From contig CAYFJE010000041.1 in NCBI GenBank assembly GCA_964343345.1, positions 1-9,517 of the forward strand: a DNA stretch of 9,517 nt, read 5' to 3'. Below are positions 1-6,736 of the stretch, in pieces. This DNA comes from UBA6624 sp964343345 [NCBI: uncultured bacterium]. Lineage in GTDB: Bacteria > UBP7 > UBA6624. The notes under the pieces were generated by a model. The model worked only from the letters and a program-made list of their open reading frames with translations, ran no database searches and was not told where the DNA came from. The stretch's first letter is position 1, and the number at the start of each line of letters is the position of its first letter. A program made the position numbers and the translations under genes.

Positions 1-2
1 CT

Positions 3-329
3 TTATCAGAAAGAAAAGAAAACAATATTCTTGAGTTAATGGGAATTGAAGGGAAGGATTTTTCTTTTGAAGACCTACTTGAAGCAGGGTGGGAGAACCC
101 TCCCCAAAAAGGAATTTTAATTAGTTCTATTGTTAGAGGCAGTTCGGCACACAGAAGAGGTTTATTAAACTTTGTTGGATATGTCATTACCCATATAGGA
201 GAATACGAAATCGAGAACTTGGAAAATGCATTAAGTGTTTTGGAAAAATTCGAAAATGAAACGATCGTTTACCTTAATATTGTTGGACCTGATGGATACC
301 CAACTCCAATTTCGATCAGAATTCCTTAA
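3..329 (+). CDS. PDZ-domain protein, C-terminal part (HtrA/DegP-like), 5' truncated
   Basis: The reading frame is open from the left edge of the window (base 3) to a TAA at 327-329, so the ATG at 39 is probably internal and this is the last ~108 residues of a longer protein. The visible part reads as one PDZ domain: the carboxylate-binding-loop strand GILISSIVRGSSA, followed by RRGL, a strand with ITHIGEYEI and a helix (ENLENALSVLEKF), then a closing strand pair ending ISIRIP. In HtrA/Deg proteases a C-terminal PDZ of this kind binds unfolded or C-terminal peptides in the periplasm. The usual GDxI turn after the GL is replaced by NFVGYVI, so the domain is divergent. No protease triad is in the window; HtrA identity is inferred from fold and position only. 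Other PDZ proteins (S2P- or CtpA-type) are possible. It converges on the aquaporin gene, and the stop codons overlap by 4 bases. Confidence 0.6.
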   Translation, partial: LSERKENNILELMGIEGKDFSFEDLLEAGWENPPQKGILISSIVRGSSAHRRGLLNFVGYVITHIGEYEIENLENALSVLEKFENETIVYLNIVGPDGYPTPISIRIP

Positions 330-958
330 TCAGAAAGCCACATTTTCCATATTTTTGCTGCTTTGATTCCTCCTATGAGTGGAGCAACCCAATACATCAA
401 AATCACCTGAATGTCAGTTCCACCTGAAACCACGTAAGATCCCAAGTGTCTTGCTGGATTCATCGCTGCACCTGTGAAGTTTCCTCCCGCAAGAATTCCG
501 ATTGTTATAGTTAAACCAATATAAAGCGCAGCATTTTTTGCTGGCATTTTATTTATAACTGTAGAAACTATAACAAAAACTAAAAAGAAAGTCAGCGTTG
601 CTTCTATAAGAAGTCCTTGGAGGTTTGTAACCCCATTAAATGTAGGGATTCCTTGTCCAGGACCCCATATCCATAATGCAAGAAGCGCACCAACCAACCC
701 TCCCAATAGTTGAGAAAAGATATAGCCAGCCATATTTTTGGATGAAAATTTATCAATAGACCAAAGTGCAATTGTGACAGCTGGATTGAAATGAGCACCG
801 CTAGTTTTAGCAAGAGCAGCAACCATTACTGCAATTGTTATTCCATGGGCAAGACCAACCGTAAGAATATCTTCTCCTCCAGCCATTGCGGCAGTCCCAA
901 TGAAAGTTAATGCAAAAACCCCAATATACTCTCCAAGCCATTCTTTTTTTATTCTCAT
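326..958 (-). CDS. Aquaporin (MIP family) with TIP/AQP8-like selectivity filter
   Basis: Major intrinsic protein of 210 residues forming a six-helix membrane channel for water or small neutral solutes. Both half-helix signatures are present: HFNPAV (Asn58) and AAMNPARHLG (Asn167). Helices lie at roughly 8-27, 32-51, 76-97, 114-134, 143-158 and 183-205. Counting from the two NPA motifs by AqpZ/GlpF spacing, the aromatic/arginine filter is His38 (helix 2), Ile155 (helix 5), Ala164 (loop E) and Arg170. AqpZ has Phe-His-Thr-Arg and GlpF has Trp-Gly-Phe-Arg; His-Ile-Ala-Arg is the pattern of some plant TIPs and close to AQP8, which pass ammonia, H2O2 or urea as well as water. The substrate is therefore uncertain. 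I chose the second Met (958) because GGAGG lies 6 bases upstream; the ATG at 985 would add nine residues and lacks such a site. The gene is divergent from the Ccm operon. Confidence 0.93.
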   Translation of the reverse strand: MRIKKEWLGEYIGVFALTFIGTAAMAGGEDILTVGLAHGITIAVMVAALAKTSGAHFNPAVTIALWSIDKFSSKNMAGYIFSQLLGGLVGALLALWIWGPGQGIPTFNGVTNLQGLLIEATLTFFLVFVIVSTVINKMPAKNAALYIGLTITIGILAGGNFTGAAMNPARHLGSYVVSGGTDIQVILMYWVAPLIGGIKAAKIWKMWLSD

Positions 959-1032
959 AAAAAACCTCCAATAGATATTTTTCATTATCTTAACAACTGA
1001 AATTAGGATATTGTCTTGGAGATTTGTAAATT
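959..1032. promoter_or_regulatory. Divergent intergenic spacer, probable promoters for aquaporin and Ccm operon
   Basis: This 74-base AT-rich spacer is the only non-coding stretch before the operon, so transcription of both the aquaporin (leftward) and the Ccm operon (rightward) should start here or nearby. On the plus strand TTCATT (981-986) and TAGGAT (1004-1009) are 17 bases apart and could be weak -35/-10 boxes. GGAG at 1018-1021 lies 11 bases before the TTG start of the next gene. No clear operator palindrome was seen. The role is inferred from gene layout; the boxes themselves are weak. Confidence 0.35.
965..969 (-). promoter_or_regulatory. Ribosome binding site of the aquaporin gene
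   Basis: On the minus strand GGAGG stands 6 bases before the ATG at 958-956. It is one of the few near-perfect Shine-Dalgarno sequences in the window and decides the start codon: with the ATG at 985 the site would lie inside the gene. Confidence 0.75.
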
Positions 1033-1710
1033 TTGAATAAAAAAAAGATAGTTTTATCCTTTGATCCGAAATCTATATTTTTCGGAATGGTTTGTGGTTT
1101 GATTTTGGGTTACCTGGTTACATTATCATATTCCTCTCCAGAAAAACAAGATAAGACAAACATTGGATCTTTGCCTGAAGGGCATCCACCACTTGAGGAA
1201 GGGAGTGAAGCAGGTATGCCAATTCTTGATGAAGCAACAGCTCAACAAATGAATGAATACAAACAAGAGTTAGATTCCTGGAAAGCGAGATGGGAAGAAG
1301 ATCATGCTAATTGGATGGCTGCTTTAAAGGTAGCTGATATGTATTATGAAGTTCAGTTTTATGATCGTTCTATCCCATGGTATCAAAAATCTTTGGAGCA
1401 TAACAATGTTCGAGAAACAAGAAATGATATGGCTTTCGCTCAATTCATGGCAGGCATATCAAAAAGACAAAGCGGGTCTTTTGAGGATTCAGATATTTTT
1501 ATTGCCGATTCAATCAATACATTAGAGAGTCTTCTTGAGGATTATCCTGATTATCCAACAGCATGGTTAACTTACGGCTTTGTTATGGTTAATACAGGAA
1601 AAGCAGATATTGCAAAAGATGCTTTTTCAAAATGTTCAGAATTGGATCCTCTTGGGCCGGTTGGGGATGAAGCAAGAGCTTTTTTAGAACAGATAAAAAA
1701 CAATGGATAA
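1033..1710 (+). CDS. Membrane-anchored TPR protein, CcmI/NrfG-like, first gene of the Ccm operon
   Basis: 225-residue protein with a basic N-terminus, one membrane helix (about residues 14-32), a Pro/Glu-rich linker with an EGHPP motif (50-53), a charged helix (66-90) and a C-terminal helical-repeat region. TPR-like pairs are visible around 95-123 (WMAALKVADMYYEVQ...SIPWYQKSLEHN) and 172-206 (YPTAWLTYGFVMVNTGKADIAKDAF, then ELDP). The topology suits a periplasmic domain tethered to the inner membrane. In System I, CcmI (CycH) and NrfG TPR domains bind the C-terminus of apocytochrome c and hand it to CcmF/H. Placement directly before ccmA, with an 8-base overlap, supports such a role, although CcmI usually sits after or fused to CcmH. 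The start is TTG at 1033: it keeps the basic residues before the helix and has GGAG 11 bases upstream; an ATG at 1087 would cut the helix. CcmI identity is inferred, not proven by sequence. Confidence 0.75.
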   Translation: MNKKKIVLSFDPKSIFFGMVCGLILGYLVTLSYSSPEKQDKTNIGSLPEGHPPLEEGSEAGMPILDEATAQQMNEYKQELDSWKARWEEDHANWMAALKVADMYYEVQFYDRSIPWYQKSLEHNNVRETRNDMAFAQFMAGISKRQSGSFEDSDIFIADSINTLESLLEDYPDYPTAWLTYGFVMVNTGKADIAKDAFSKCSELDPLGPVGDEARAFLEQIKNNG

Positions 1711-2344
1711 AACAGCAATTAGTTTTGATTCAGTTTGTAAGAAATTCAATAACAGATACATAATTGAAAATCTGAATTTTTCATTTCAAAAAGGGGAAAC
1801 AGCACTTTTGAAGGGAAAGAATGGAATTGGAAAAACAACATTTTTCAGACTTGCTTCAGGAATCATTAAAGGCCAAAAAGGGAATATTGAAATAATGGGA
1901 GGAAGTCCAAATAAAAACAAAATCAGGTCCCTTGTTAATTACATGGGTCCAAATGATAGTTTTTACGAACACCTTTCTGCTTTTGAGAACCTTGTTTTTT
2001 TCAGCAAGGTTTTTGAGGGTAAGATCCATCGTTCAATCGATTTTGTTTTAGAAGAGGTCGATCTTTTTAACAAAAAGGATGTCCCTGTGAAGAATTATTC
2101 AACAGGAATGAAAAAGAGACTTGCTTTAGCTATTTCGATGATGCATGATAGTGAACTTTATCTTTTCGACGAACCTTTCAAGGGTTTGGATGATGTTGGA
2201 AAAGGGATTTTGAAGAAATATTTAGAAAAAATAAGAAATGTAAAAAAGACCATTTTTTTAATTTCCAATTTTCTTGAGGAGGTCGAAGGTTTTGATTCCG
2301 TTTACGAGATGAAGGATTCTTCGAGCATCAAAAAAATAAAATGA
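1703..2344 (+). CDS. ccmA: CcmA, heme exporter/release ABC ATPase
   Basis: 213-residue ATP-binding subunit of the CcmAB(CD) complex, which uses ATP hydrolysis to release holo-CcmE from CcmC. Visible motifs: Walker A GKNGIGKTT (38-46), ABC signature NYSTGMKKRLALA (131-143), Walker B LYLFDEP with catalytic Glu157, and D-loop GLD (161-163). Two normally conserved contacts differ. The Q-loop position reads MGPNDSFYEHL, with Asn84 where CcmA proteins usually have Gln. The H-loop reads LISNFLEEVE, with Asn189 instead of the switch His. The size matches the family (E. coli 207). On domain alone it could be any short ABC-2 ATPase, but ccmB-ccmH directly behind it make CcmA the clear call. The ATG overlaps the TPR gene by 8 bases and there is no strong Shine-Dalgarno, suggesting translational coupling. 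The stop overlaps ccmB as ATGA. Confidence 0.92.
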   Translation: MDKTAISFDSVCKKFNNRYIIENLNFSFQKGETALLKGKNGIGKTTFFRLASGIIKGQKGNIEIMGGSPNKNKIRSLVNYMGPNDSFYEHLSAFENLVFFSKVFEGKIHRSIDFVLEEVDLFNKKDVPVKNYSTGMKKRLALAISMMHDSELYLFDEPFKGLDDVGKGILKKYLEKIRNVKKTIFLISNFLEEVEGFDSVYEMKDSSSIKKIK

Positions 2345-3015
2345 ATTTATTAAAAACCACAAAGATTGTTTTTACAGAAAATTTTTTTTCTTTAAGAAAA
2401 AAGGTTGGCAGATTTGTTGGATTGTTCCTTTTGTCAATTATTTTTATAGTTGTTTTTGAGCTTTCGTACGAACCATCTCCCGATGAGATTGTGAATTTTC
2501 TTCCCGGATTGATTTGGATTACTTCAATATTATCTAGCAGCATAGGGATTCTGAAAATATGGGACGATGAAGAAAATGAAGGATTGCTGGACTTGTTGAA
2601 ATCTTCTCCACTAGATCGTGGTGGAATAGTTTTAGGAAAGAGTTTGTGGGGTTCTTTTCTTTGTTTTTCAATCACTATCTTGACCCTCTTGATGACTTTT
2701 TTCTTTTTTGATTACACATTGGATTGGAATCAGTTTCTGTTTCTTTTAATTGTTATTGTTTTTAGCTCAATTGGTTTTGGTTTTCTTGGGGCTATTTTTG
2801 GGGCATTGTCTTTGGGTTTAAATTTTAGGAATATTTTGTTGCCGTTATTTTTGTATCCTTTGGCCGTTCCTATACTAATGGCTTCAATAAACATAACAAA
2901 AGACATATTGGATAATGGTTTATTGATAGGGACTTGGTTTTATATTCTGTTCGTCTATTCTTTCGTACAATTTTTATTGGTTTTTGGGCTTGGAGAACAG
3001 TCTTTAGAATCATGA
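2341..3015 (+). CDS. ccmB: CcmB, heme exporter membrane subunit
   Basis: 224-residue, six-helix membrane partner of CcmA (E. coli CcmB has 220 residues). Helices lie at about 24-40, 53-71, 104-124, 131-152, 164-182 and 195-217. The cytoplasmic coupling segment after helix 2, WDDEENEGLLDLL followed by SPLDRGGIVLGK (74-100), matches the family's E-G-x-L-(D/E)-x-L ... GK pattern expected to contact the ATPase. Helix 5 carries the family-typical LLPLFLYPLAVPILM. CcmB forms the transmembrane part of the complex that also holds CcmC and CcmD. The ATG overlaps the ccmA stop (ATGA, 2341-2344), and its TGA overlaps the ccmC start in the same way. Confidence 0.95.
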   Translation: MNLLKTTKIVFTENFFSLRKKVGRFVGLFLLSIIFIVVFELSYEPSPDEIVNFLPGLIWITSILSSSIGILKIWDDEENEGLLDLLKSSPLDRGGIVLGKSLWGSFLCFSITILTLLMTFFFFDYTLDWNQFLFLLIVIVFSSIGFGFLGAIFGALSLGLNFRNILLPLFLYPLAVPILMASINITKDILDNGLLIGTWFYILFVYSFVQFLLVFGLGEQSLES

Positions 3016-3683
3016 AAGATTTTTTTGCTAGACATCGCATATTCCCTCCTTGGTTGATTGTGATGTTATTGGTCGACTTCGCAATTCTTTCTCTGTCTCC
3101 TCCTGACAATGCACAAGAAATGGGGATAAGGGTTTACATGATGTATGTTCATGTTCCGTTTGCTTGGACTTCTTTCTTAATGACGGTTCTTGGAGCATTG
3201 ACTGCAAGCTTGTATTTATGGAAGAAGGATAATGAGTGGGAAAGAATTTCAAGAGCCATAATTGAAGTGGCTGCTGTTTCGGCATTTTTAACACTCTTGA
3301 CTGGAAGTGTTTGGGGAAAGATTACATGGGGGACATGGTGGGTTTGGGATGCAAGACTGACAACAATGTTGATACTTTTTTTAATTCTCTGCGCTTATCT
3401 GATTGTTAGAGATATGTACGGGACAAGTTATCAAGGGAAAAAAACAGGAAGCATAATTGCTGTTATAGCTGCTTTGAATGTGCCAATCGTACATCTTTCT
3501 GTAAATTACTGGAGGACCTTGCACCAAGGGTCTACAATATTTAGACAAGAGGGTCCGCCAAAGATTGATTCAGATATGTTTATCATTTTATTGATATCCT
3601 TCGGTATTGTTCTTTGGTGGGCTTTTTCGTCCGTAAAATTAAGGTTGGCAGGTTTTAAAAAGACTTCAAATTGGAAGCTGTGA
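3012..3683 (+). CDS. ccmC: CcmC, heme-handling protein that loads CcmE
   Basis: 223-residue inner-membrane protein of the heme-handling (HHP) family that forms the heme-CcmE adduct at the periplasmic face. The WWD domain is clear: WGTWWVWDARLTT (106-118). The axial heme ligands correspond to His47 (YVHVPFAW; His60 in E. coli) and His171 (RTLHQGST; His184). His161 in PIVHLSV is also conserved. Six hydrophobic helices are visible. The start at 3012 is chosen because it makes the same ATGA overlap with the previous stop as the other genes. An in-frame ATG at 2934 would add 26 residues lying wholly inside ccmB, so I reject it. The TGA at 3681-3683 shares its final base with the ATG of ccmD. Confidence 0.96.
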   Translation: MKDFFARHRIFPPWLIVMLLVDFAILSLSPPDNAQEMGIRVYMMYVHVPFAWTSFLMTVLGALTASLYLWKKDNEWERISRAIIEVAAVSAFLTLLTGSVWGKITWGTWWVWDARLTTMLILFLILCAYLIVRDMYGTSYQGKKTGSIIAVIAALNVPIVHLSVNYWRTLHQGSTIFRQEGPPKIDSDMFIILLISFGIVLWWAFSSVKLRLAGFKKTSNWKL

Positions 3684-3781
3684 TGGATAATTATGCTCAA
3701 GTTATTTATGCAACATATTTTGTTGTTATTGTTGTGTGTTTATGGTTTTGGAACAGGCAAGGATGTAATCCTCTCAAATGA
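3683..3781 (+). CDS. ccmD: CcmD, small single-helix subunit (32 residues)
   Basis: A very short ORF fills the gap between ccmC and ccmE exactly. Its ATG uses the last base of the ccmC stop (TGATG, 3681-3685), and its TGA overlaps the ccmE ATG (ATGA, 3778-3781). The protein starts MDNYAQVIYATYFVVIVVCL, continues WFWNRQG and ends in a short polar tail. That is a Tyr-containing N-terminus, one membrane helix (about residues 7-24) and a cytoplasmic arginine, the layout of CcmD. In E. coli, CcmD (69 residues) is needed for release of holo-CcmE from the CcmABC complex. This copy is about half that length and lacks the long charged C-terminal tail. Its position between ccmC and ccmE is canonical. 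The call rests on position, topology and the N-terminal Tyr rather than strong sequence identity. GGAAG lies a few bases upstream of the start. Confidence 0.82.
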   Translation: MDNYAQVIYATYFVVIVVCLWFWNRQGCNPLK

Positions 3782-4230
3782 AAAGGACGGTCTACTCTTT
3801 GTCTTTAGCTTTTGTCGCGATAGTTTGGTTAATTTTTTCTGGATTGAAGGAAGCTTCCCTGTTTTTTTATTTTCCGACCGAGGTTGAAAGATCAATCGAG
3901 AATGGTGAAATTGAACCTCAATCGAGAATAAGGATTGGAGGTTTTGTGTCTCCAGGGTCTTTAGAGATCACTGAAGAGAAGGTCGTTTTCATTTTGACAG
4001 ATGATGAAAATGGCATTGTCGAAGTTCAGTATATAGGGATTCTTCCAGATATGTTTGCAGAGGGGCAGGGTGCTGTTGTGGAAGGTTCCTTTAATGATAA
4101 TGTTGATTGGATTTTTTTTGCAGATGTCATTTTCGTCAAGCACGGAGAAGAATATTCAAAAGACCATCTTGACAAATCTGAAATGAAGGAGAAGTTTGGT
4201 TCAGGTATTCCTTCAGGAACAATTAAATGA
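3778..4230 (+). CDS. ccmE: CcmE, periplasmic heme chaperone
   Basis: 150-residue protein with an N-terminal membrane anchor (about residues 5-24) and a periplasmic OB-fold domain. Family landmarks are RIGGFVSPGSL (51-61), a strand pair ending VEVQYIGILPDMF (81-93) and EGQGAVVEG (95-103). The heme-binding signature is KHGEEYSKD, with His122 as the residue that covalently binds heme and Tyr126 as an axial ligand (His130 and Tyr134 in E. coli, where the motif is HDENY). The Gly after the His instead of Asp is a modest variation. The His is present, so this is not the Cys-type CcmE of some sulfate reducers and archaea. It receives heme from CcmC and delivers it to CcmF. The start overlaps ccmD and the stop overlaps ccmF, each by 4 bases. 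Confidence 0.96.
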   Translation: MKRTVYSLSLAFVAIVWLIFSGLKEASLFFYFPTEVERSIENGEIEPQSRIRIGGFVSPGSLEITEEKVVFILTDDENGIVEVQYIGILPDMFAEGQGAVVEGSFNDNVDWIFFADVIFVKHGEEYSKDHLDKSEMKEKFGSGIPSGTIK

Positions 4231-6155
4231 ACCCGTCTTTACCAGTTTTCCTAGGAAGGTTTGGATTGTGGGTGTTACTTTTCTTTTCGTTGTTGGCTCT
4301 GCTGTCTTCAGTTTTTAGTTTAAAGATTGATCCTAGGTGGGCCAAAGTAGCAAAACGTTCTTTTTCGGTTTCTTTTTTAGGTTCAATTTTGGCAGTTTAT
4401 GGATTGGAATATGCTTTGTTCAACCATGATTTTTCGATTAGATATATTGCAACTGTTTCTTCAAAAGCCCAACCACCAATTTATTTATTTTCAGCCTGGT
4501 GGGGGAGTCTTGAAGGGTCTCTTTTGCTTTGGGTTTTCTTGATAGGTTTTTTTTGCTTTTTTGCTTCTCTAAAAGACGGATTGAAAGGTTCTGTGCTTGG
4601 TTCATTTTTAATACTTCCTTCAGCTACCTCATGTTTTTTTGCGGGGCTCATGGTTCGTTTTGCAAATCCTTTGGCTGCTTTCCCAGAAAACAATTTCATC
4701 CCTGTTGATGGAATTGGAATGAATCCATTGCTTCAAAATTTAGGAATGGCGATCCATCCTCCGCTTCTGTATCTTGGTTTTACATGTATAACAATTCCAG
4801 CTTCATACGGGATTTGCCATCTTTTGACTGGAGAGAAAAATTGGATTAAACTTTCTTCCAGGTGGACAAATCTTGCTTGGTTGTTTTTAACAGCTGGTAT
4901 ATTAGTCGGATCTTGGTGGGCTTATTATGAGCTTGGATGGGGAGGGTGGTGGTTTTGGGATCCTGTAGAGAATGCAAGCTTGATGCCATGGTTACTCTTA
5001 ACGGCTTTTGCACATAGTGCTTTAGCTTTTAAGGCGAGAGGCCTGTTTAACAAATGGAATCTTTTTCTAATTCTTTCTTCATATGGGATGACGCTTGTAG
5101 GAACCTTTATTACACGAAGCGGCATCATTACAAGTGTGCATGCTTTTTCAGAAAGTAACTTGGGTTATTGGTTTTTGGGTTACATAACGATTTATTTAAT
5201 TTCAACTTTTGGTTTGCTGGGATGGAATTGGGAAAAGATAGAAAACACAAGCTCTTTCGAGGAGTTTTCTTCAAAAGAAAATGCTGTTCTTTTTAACAAT
5301 TTGTTATTTTTAGGAATGTTTGTTGCTGTTTTTTTCGGAACAACATGGCCAATATTTTCTGAAATATCTACTGGTGAAAAAGTCAGTGTTGGAGCTCCGT
5401 ATTTTCAGAAAACAATTCCTCCAATGGCAATGCCTGCATTGGCTTTAATGTCAATTGCTCCATGGCTTTCCTGGAAGAGGAAGTATGGGAAAAAATTACA
5501 TTTTTATTTCAAAATCGGCCTGGCTGGGGGGATCTTGTCTTTTTTCTTTTTCTCATATGTGAGAAATTCAATGGGTTTAAATCTATTCGATACTTCTTGG
5601 GAACACTTTTTGACAACATTTCTTTTTGGATTCACGTTTATTCCGATTCTTTATGAATTTAGGAATACAAAAAGAAATAACTTTCTTAACAGATATCATG
5701 GAGGGTTGTTGGTTCATTTGGGGGTTTTGATTTTGGCTTTAGGTGCTACTGCAAGTGTGCATCATAAATTTCAAAGTGATATAACATTATCAAATAACGA
5801 GGAGCAATTTTTGCCTCAGTATGGCATAAAGTTAAAACAGCTTAGCCAGAGATTCGACGACCAAACAGGTTCTAACTACTCATCGTTTTCGGGAAGTGTT
5901 TTGATTAATTCCGATAATCATGAAACGGTTGTTATTTCGGAAAAAAGAGACTACGGTCCGAATTGGTCACCAACAACCGAAATGGGGCTCAAGTCAAATT
6001 GGAAGAGAGATATCACTATTTCTATATCTGAAATAATTGATGATTCAAAAGTTGTATACAGGATCACAGTGCAACCATTTTTGAAATTGCTTTGGATAGG
6101 TGGGATTGTTTCAATATTAGGATTCCTTATCGTTTTAAGAGGCAAGAAGCAATGA
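4227..6155 (+). CDS. ccmF: CcmF, cytochrome c heme lyase subunit
   Basis: 642-residue polytopic protein (E. coli about 647) that, with CcmH/CcmI, catalyses thioether attachment of heme to the CXXCH motif of apocytochrome c. The WWD domain reads GWGGWWFWDPVENASLMPW (237-255). The four conserved histidines are all present: His177 (AIHPPLLY), His263 (FAHSALAF), His305 (TSVHAF) and His497 (LLVHLGV). Near the N-terminus are AQPPIYLFSAWWGSLEGSLLLW and, after the WWD domain, FITRSGIITSVHAF, both family hallmarks. A large periplasmic loop (about 510-615) precedes the last helix (about 618-638) and basic tail. There is no sign of the split CcmF seen in plants or of a frameshift. ATGA overlaps link it to ccmE and ccmG. 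Confidence 0.97.
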   Translation: MNPSLPVFLGRFGLWVLLFFSLLALLSSVFSLKIDPRWAKVAKRSFSVSFLGSILAVYGLEYALFNHDFSIRYIATVSSKAQPPIYLFSAWWGSLEGSLLLWVFLIGFFCFFASLKDGLKGSVLGSFLILPSATSCFFAGLMVRFANPLAAFPENNFIPVDGIGMNPLLQNLGMAIHPPLLYLGFTCITIPASYGICHLLTGEKNWIKLSSRWTNLAWLFLTAGILVGSWWAYYELGWGGWWFWDPVENASLMPWLLLTAFAHSALAFKARGLFNKWNLFLILSSYGMTLVGTFITRSGIITSVHAFSESNLGYWFLGYITIYLISTFGLLGWNWEKIENTSSFEEFSSKENAVLFNNLLFLGMFVAVFFGTTWPIFSEISTGEKVSVGAPYFQKTIPPMAMPALALMSIAPWLSWKRKYGKKLHFYFKIGLAGGILSFFFFSYVRNSMGLNLFDTSWEHFLTTFLFGFTFIPILYEFRNTKRNNFLNRYHGGLLVHLGVLILALGATASVHHKFQSDITLSNNEEQFLPQYGIKLKQLSQRFDDQTGSNYSSFSGSVLINSDNHETVVISEKRDYGPNWSPTTEMGLKSNWKRDITISISEIIDDSKVVYRITVQPFLKLLWIGGIVSILGFLIVLRGKKQ

Positions 6156-6736
6156 AAAAACAATACTACAGGTTTCTCAAAGTGATGCTCGCCATTTATG
6201 CTTTTGTGTTTATCCTTGGAGAAGGTCTGGTTTTGCTTGATAAGAATGATATTCAAGGATTAAGTTCAAGTTTTTCTCTTGAAAATAAAATTGTTCCTAG
6301 TTCAATTTTATTCAATGTTGAAGATCTTGAAGAACAACCTTTTTTTGGTCATAAAGACAACAAGTGGCCCCCTGTTACGATTGTCAATTGGTGGGGAAGC
6401 TGGTGTTCTATCTGTATGGAGGAATTTCCAACATTTAGAAAATGGGGGATGCTTTGGAGCCAGTGTGAAGAACAGACTCCGGGTTCATGTCCGGTTCTGA
6501 TAGGCATCGCATTTGACGACAGTCTTGAGGATGTTCAAAAAACAATAGAGAAATTTGGACTTGTTCATGAAAATTGGATTGACATGGAGGGGAGGGCTTT
6601 GGTTGACTGGGGTGTAGGGGGTGCTCCCGAAACATATTTTATCGATTCTTCAGGTATTGTTAGGAAGAAAGTCGTTGGTCTCATAACGGAAGAAGAGCTT
6701 TTGGATACGATCGATTGGATTATGAAAAATGATTAG
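6152..6736 (+). CDS. ccmG: CcmG (DsbE), thioredoxin-like thiol reductant
   Basis: 194-residue membrane-anchored periplasmic thioredoxin that reduces apocytochrome or CcmH cysteines before heme attachment. There is an N-terminal anchor at about residues 10-29, the active site WCSIC (Cys85, Cys88) in VNWWGSWCSICMEEFP, and the cis-proline loop GGAPETYFID (Pro159), which is typical of CcmG. Compared with the E. coli protein, the segment between the active-site helix and the next strand is longer and holds two more cysteines, Cys105 and Cys113 (QCEEQTPGSCPVLIG), which could form a second disulfide. The start at 6152 gives the usual ATGA overlap with ccmF. An in-frame ATG at 6092 would add 20 residues (with Arg/Lys and Trp) inside ccmF and push the anchor inward, so I reject it. 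ccmH starts 8 bases before its stop. Confidence 0.94.
   Translation: MKKQYYRFLKVMLAIYAFVFILGEGLVLLDKNDIQGLSSSFSLENKIVPSSILFNVEDLEEQPFFGHKDNKWPPVTIVNWWGSWCSICMEEFPTFRKWGMLWSQCEEQTPGSCPVLIGIAFDDSLEDVQKTIEKFGLVHENWIDMEGRALVDWGVGGAPETYFIDSSGIVRKKVVGLITEEELLDTIDWIMKND

Noticed and set aside
959-985. Longer aquaporin start (nine extra residues)
   Set aside because: The GGAGG at 965-969 is correctly spaced for the ATG at 958, and the extra residues are not needed for the first helix.
2370-2405. Poly-T/poly-A stretch that could be a slippage site
   Set aside because: The ccmB frame is intact through it, and long Phe/Lys codon runs are common in this AT-rich sequence.
2328-2675. Minus-strand ORF of 115 codons opposite ccmB
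   Set aside because: It is an antisense shadow of a hydrophobic, T-rich gene with no recognisable domain or ribosome binding site.
2934-3011. In-frame upstream extension of ccmC (26 residues)
   Set aside because: It lies wholly inside ccmB. The ATG at 3012 gives the ATGA junction seen elsewhere and a family-like N-terminus.
3693-3887. 64-codon plus-strand ORF overlapping ccmD and ccmE
   Set aside because: It is a different frame from both ccmD and ccmE and starts inside ccmD; the coupled start/stop pattern supports ccmD instead.
6092-6151. In-frame upstream extension of ccmG (20 residues)
   Set aside because: It lies inside ccmF and displaces the membrane anchor; the ATG at 6152 overlaps the ccmF stop as at the other junctions.
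5951-6256. Minus-strand ORF of 101 codons opposite the ccmF/ccmG junction
   Set aside because: It is antisense to two clear genes, with low-complexity composition and no domain.
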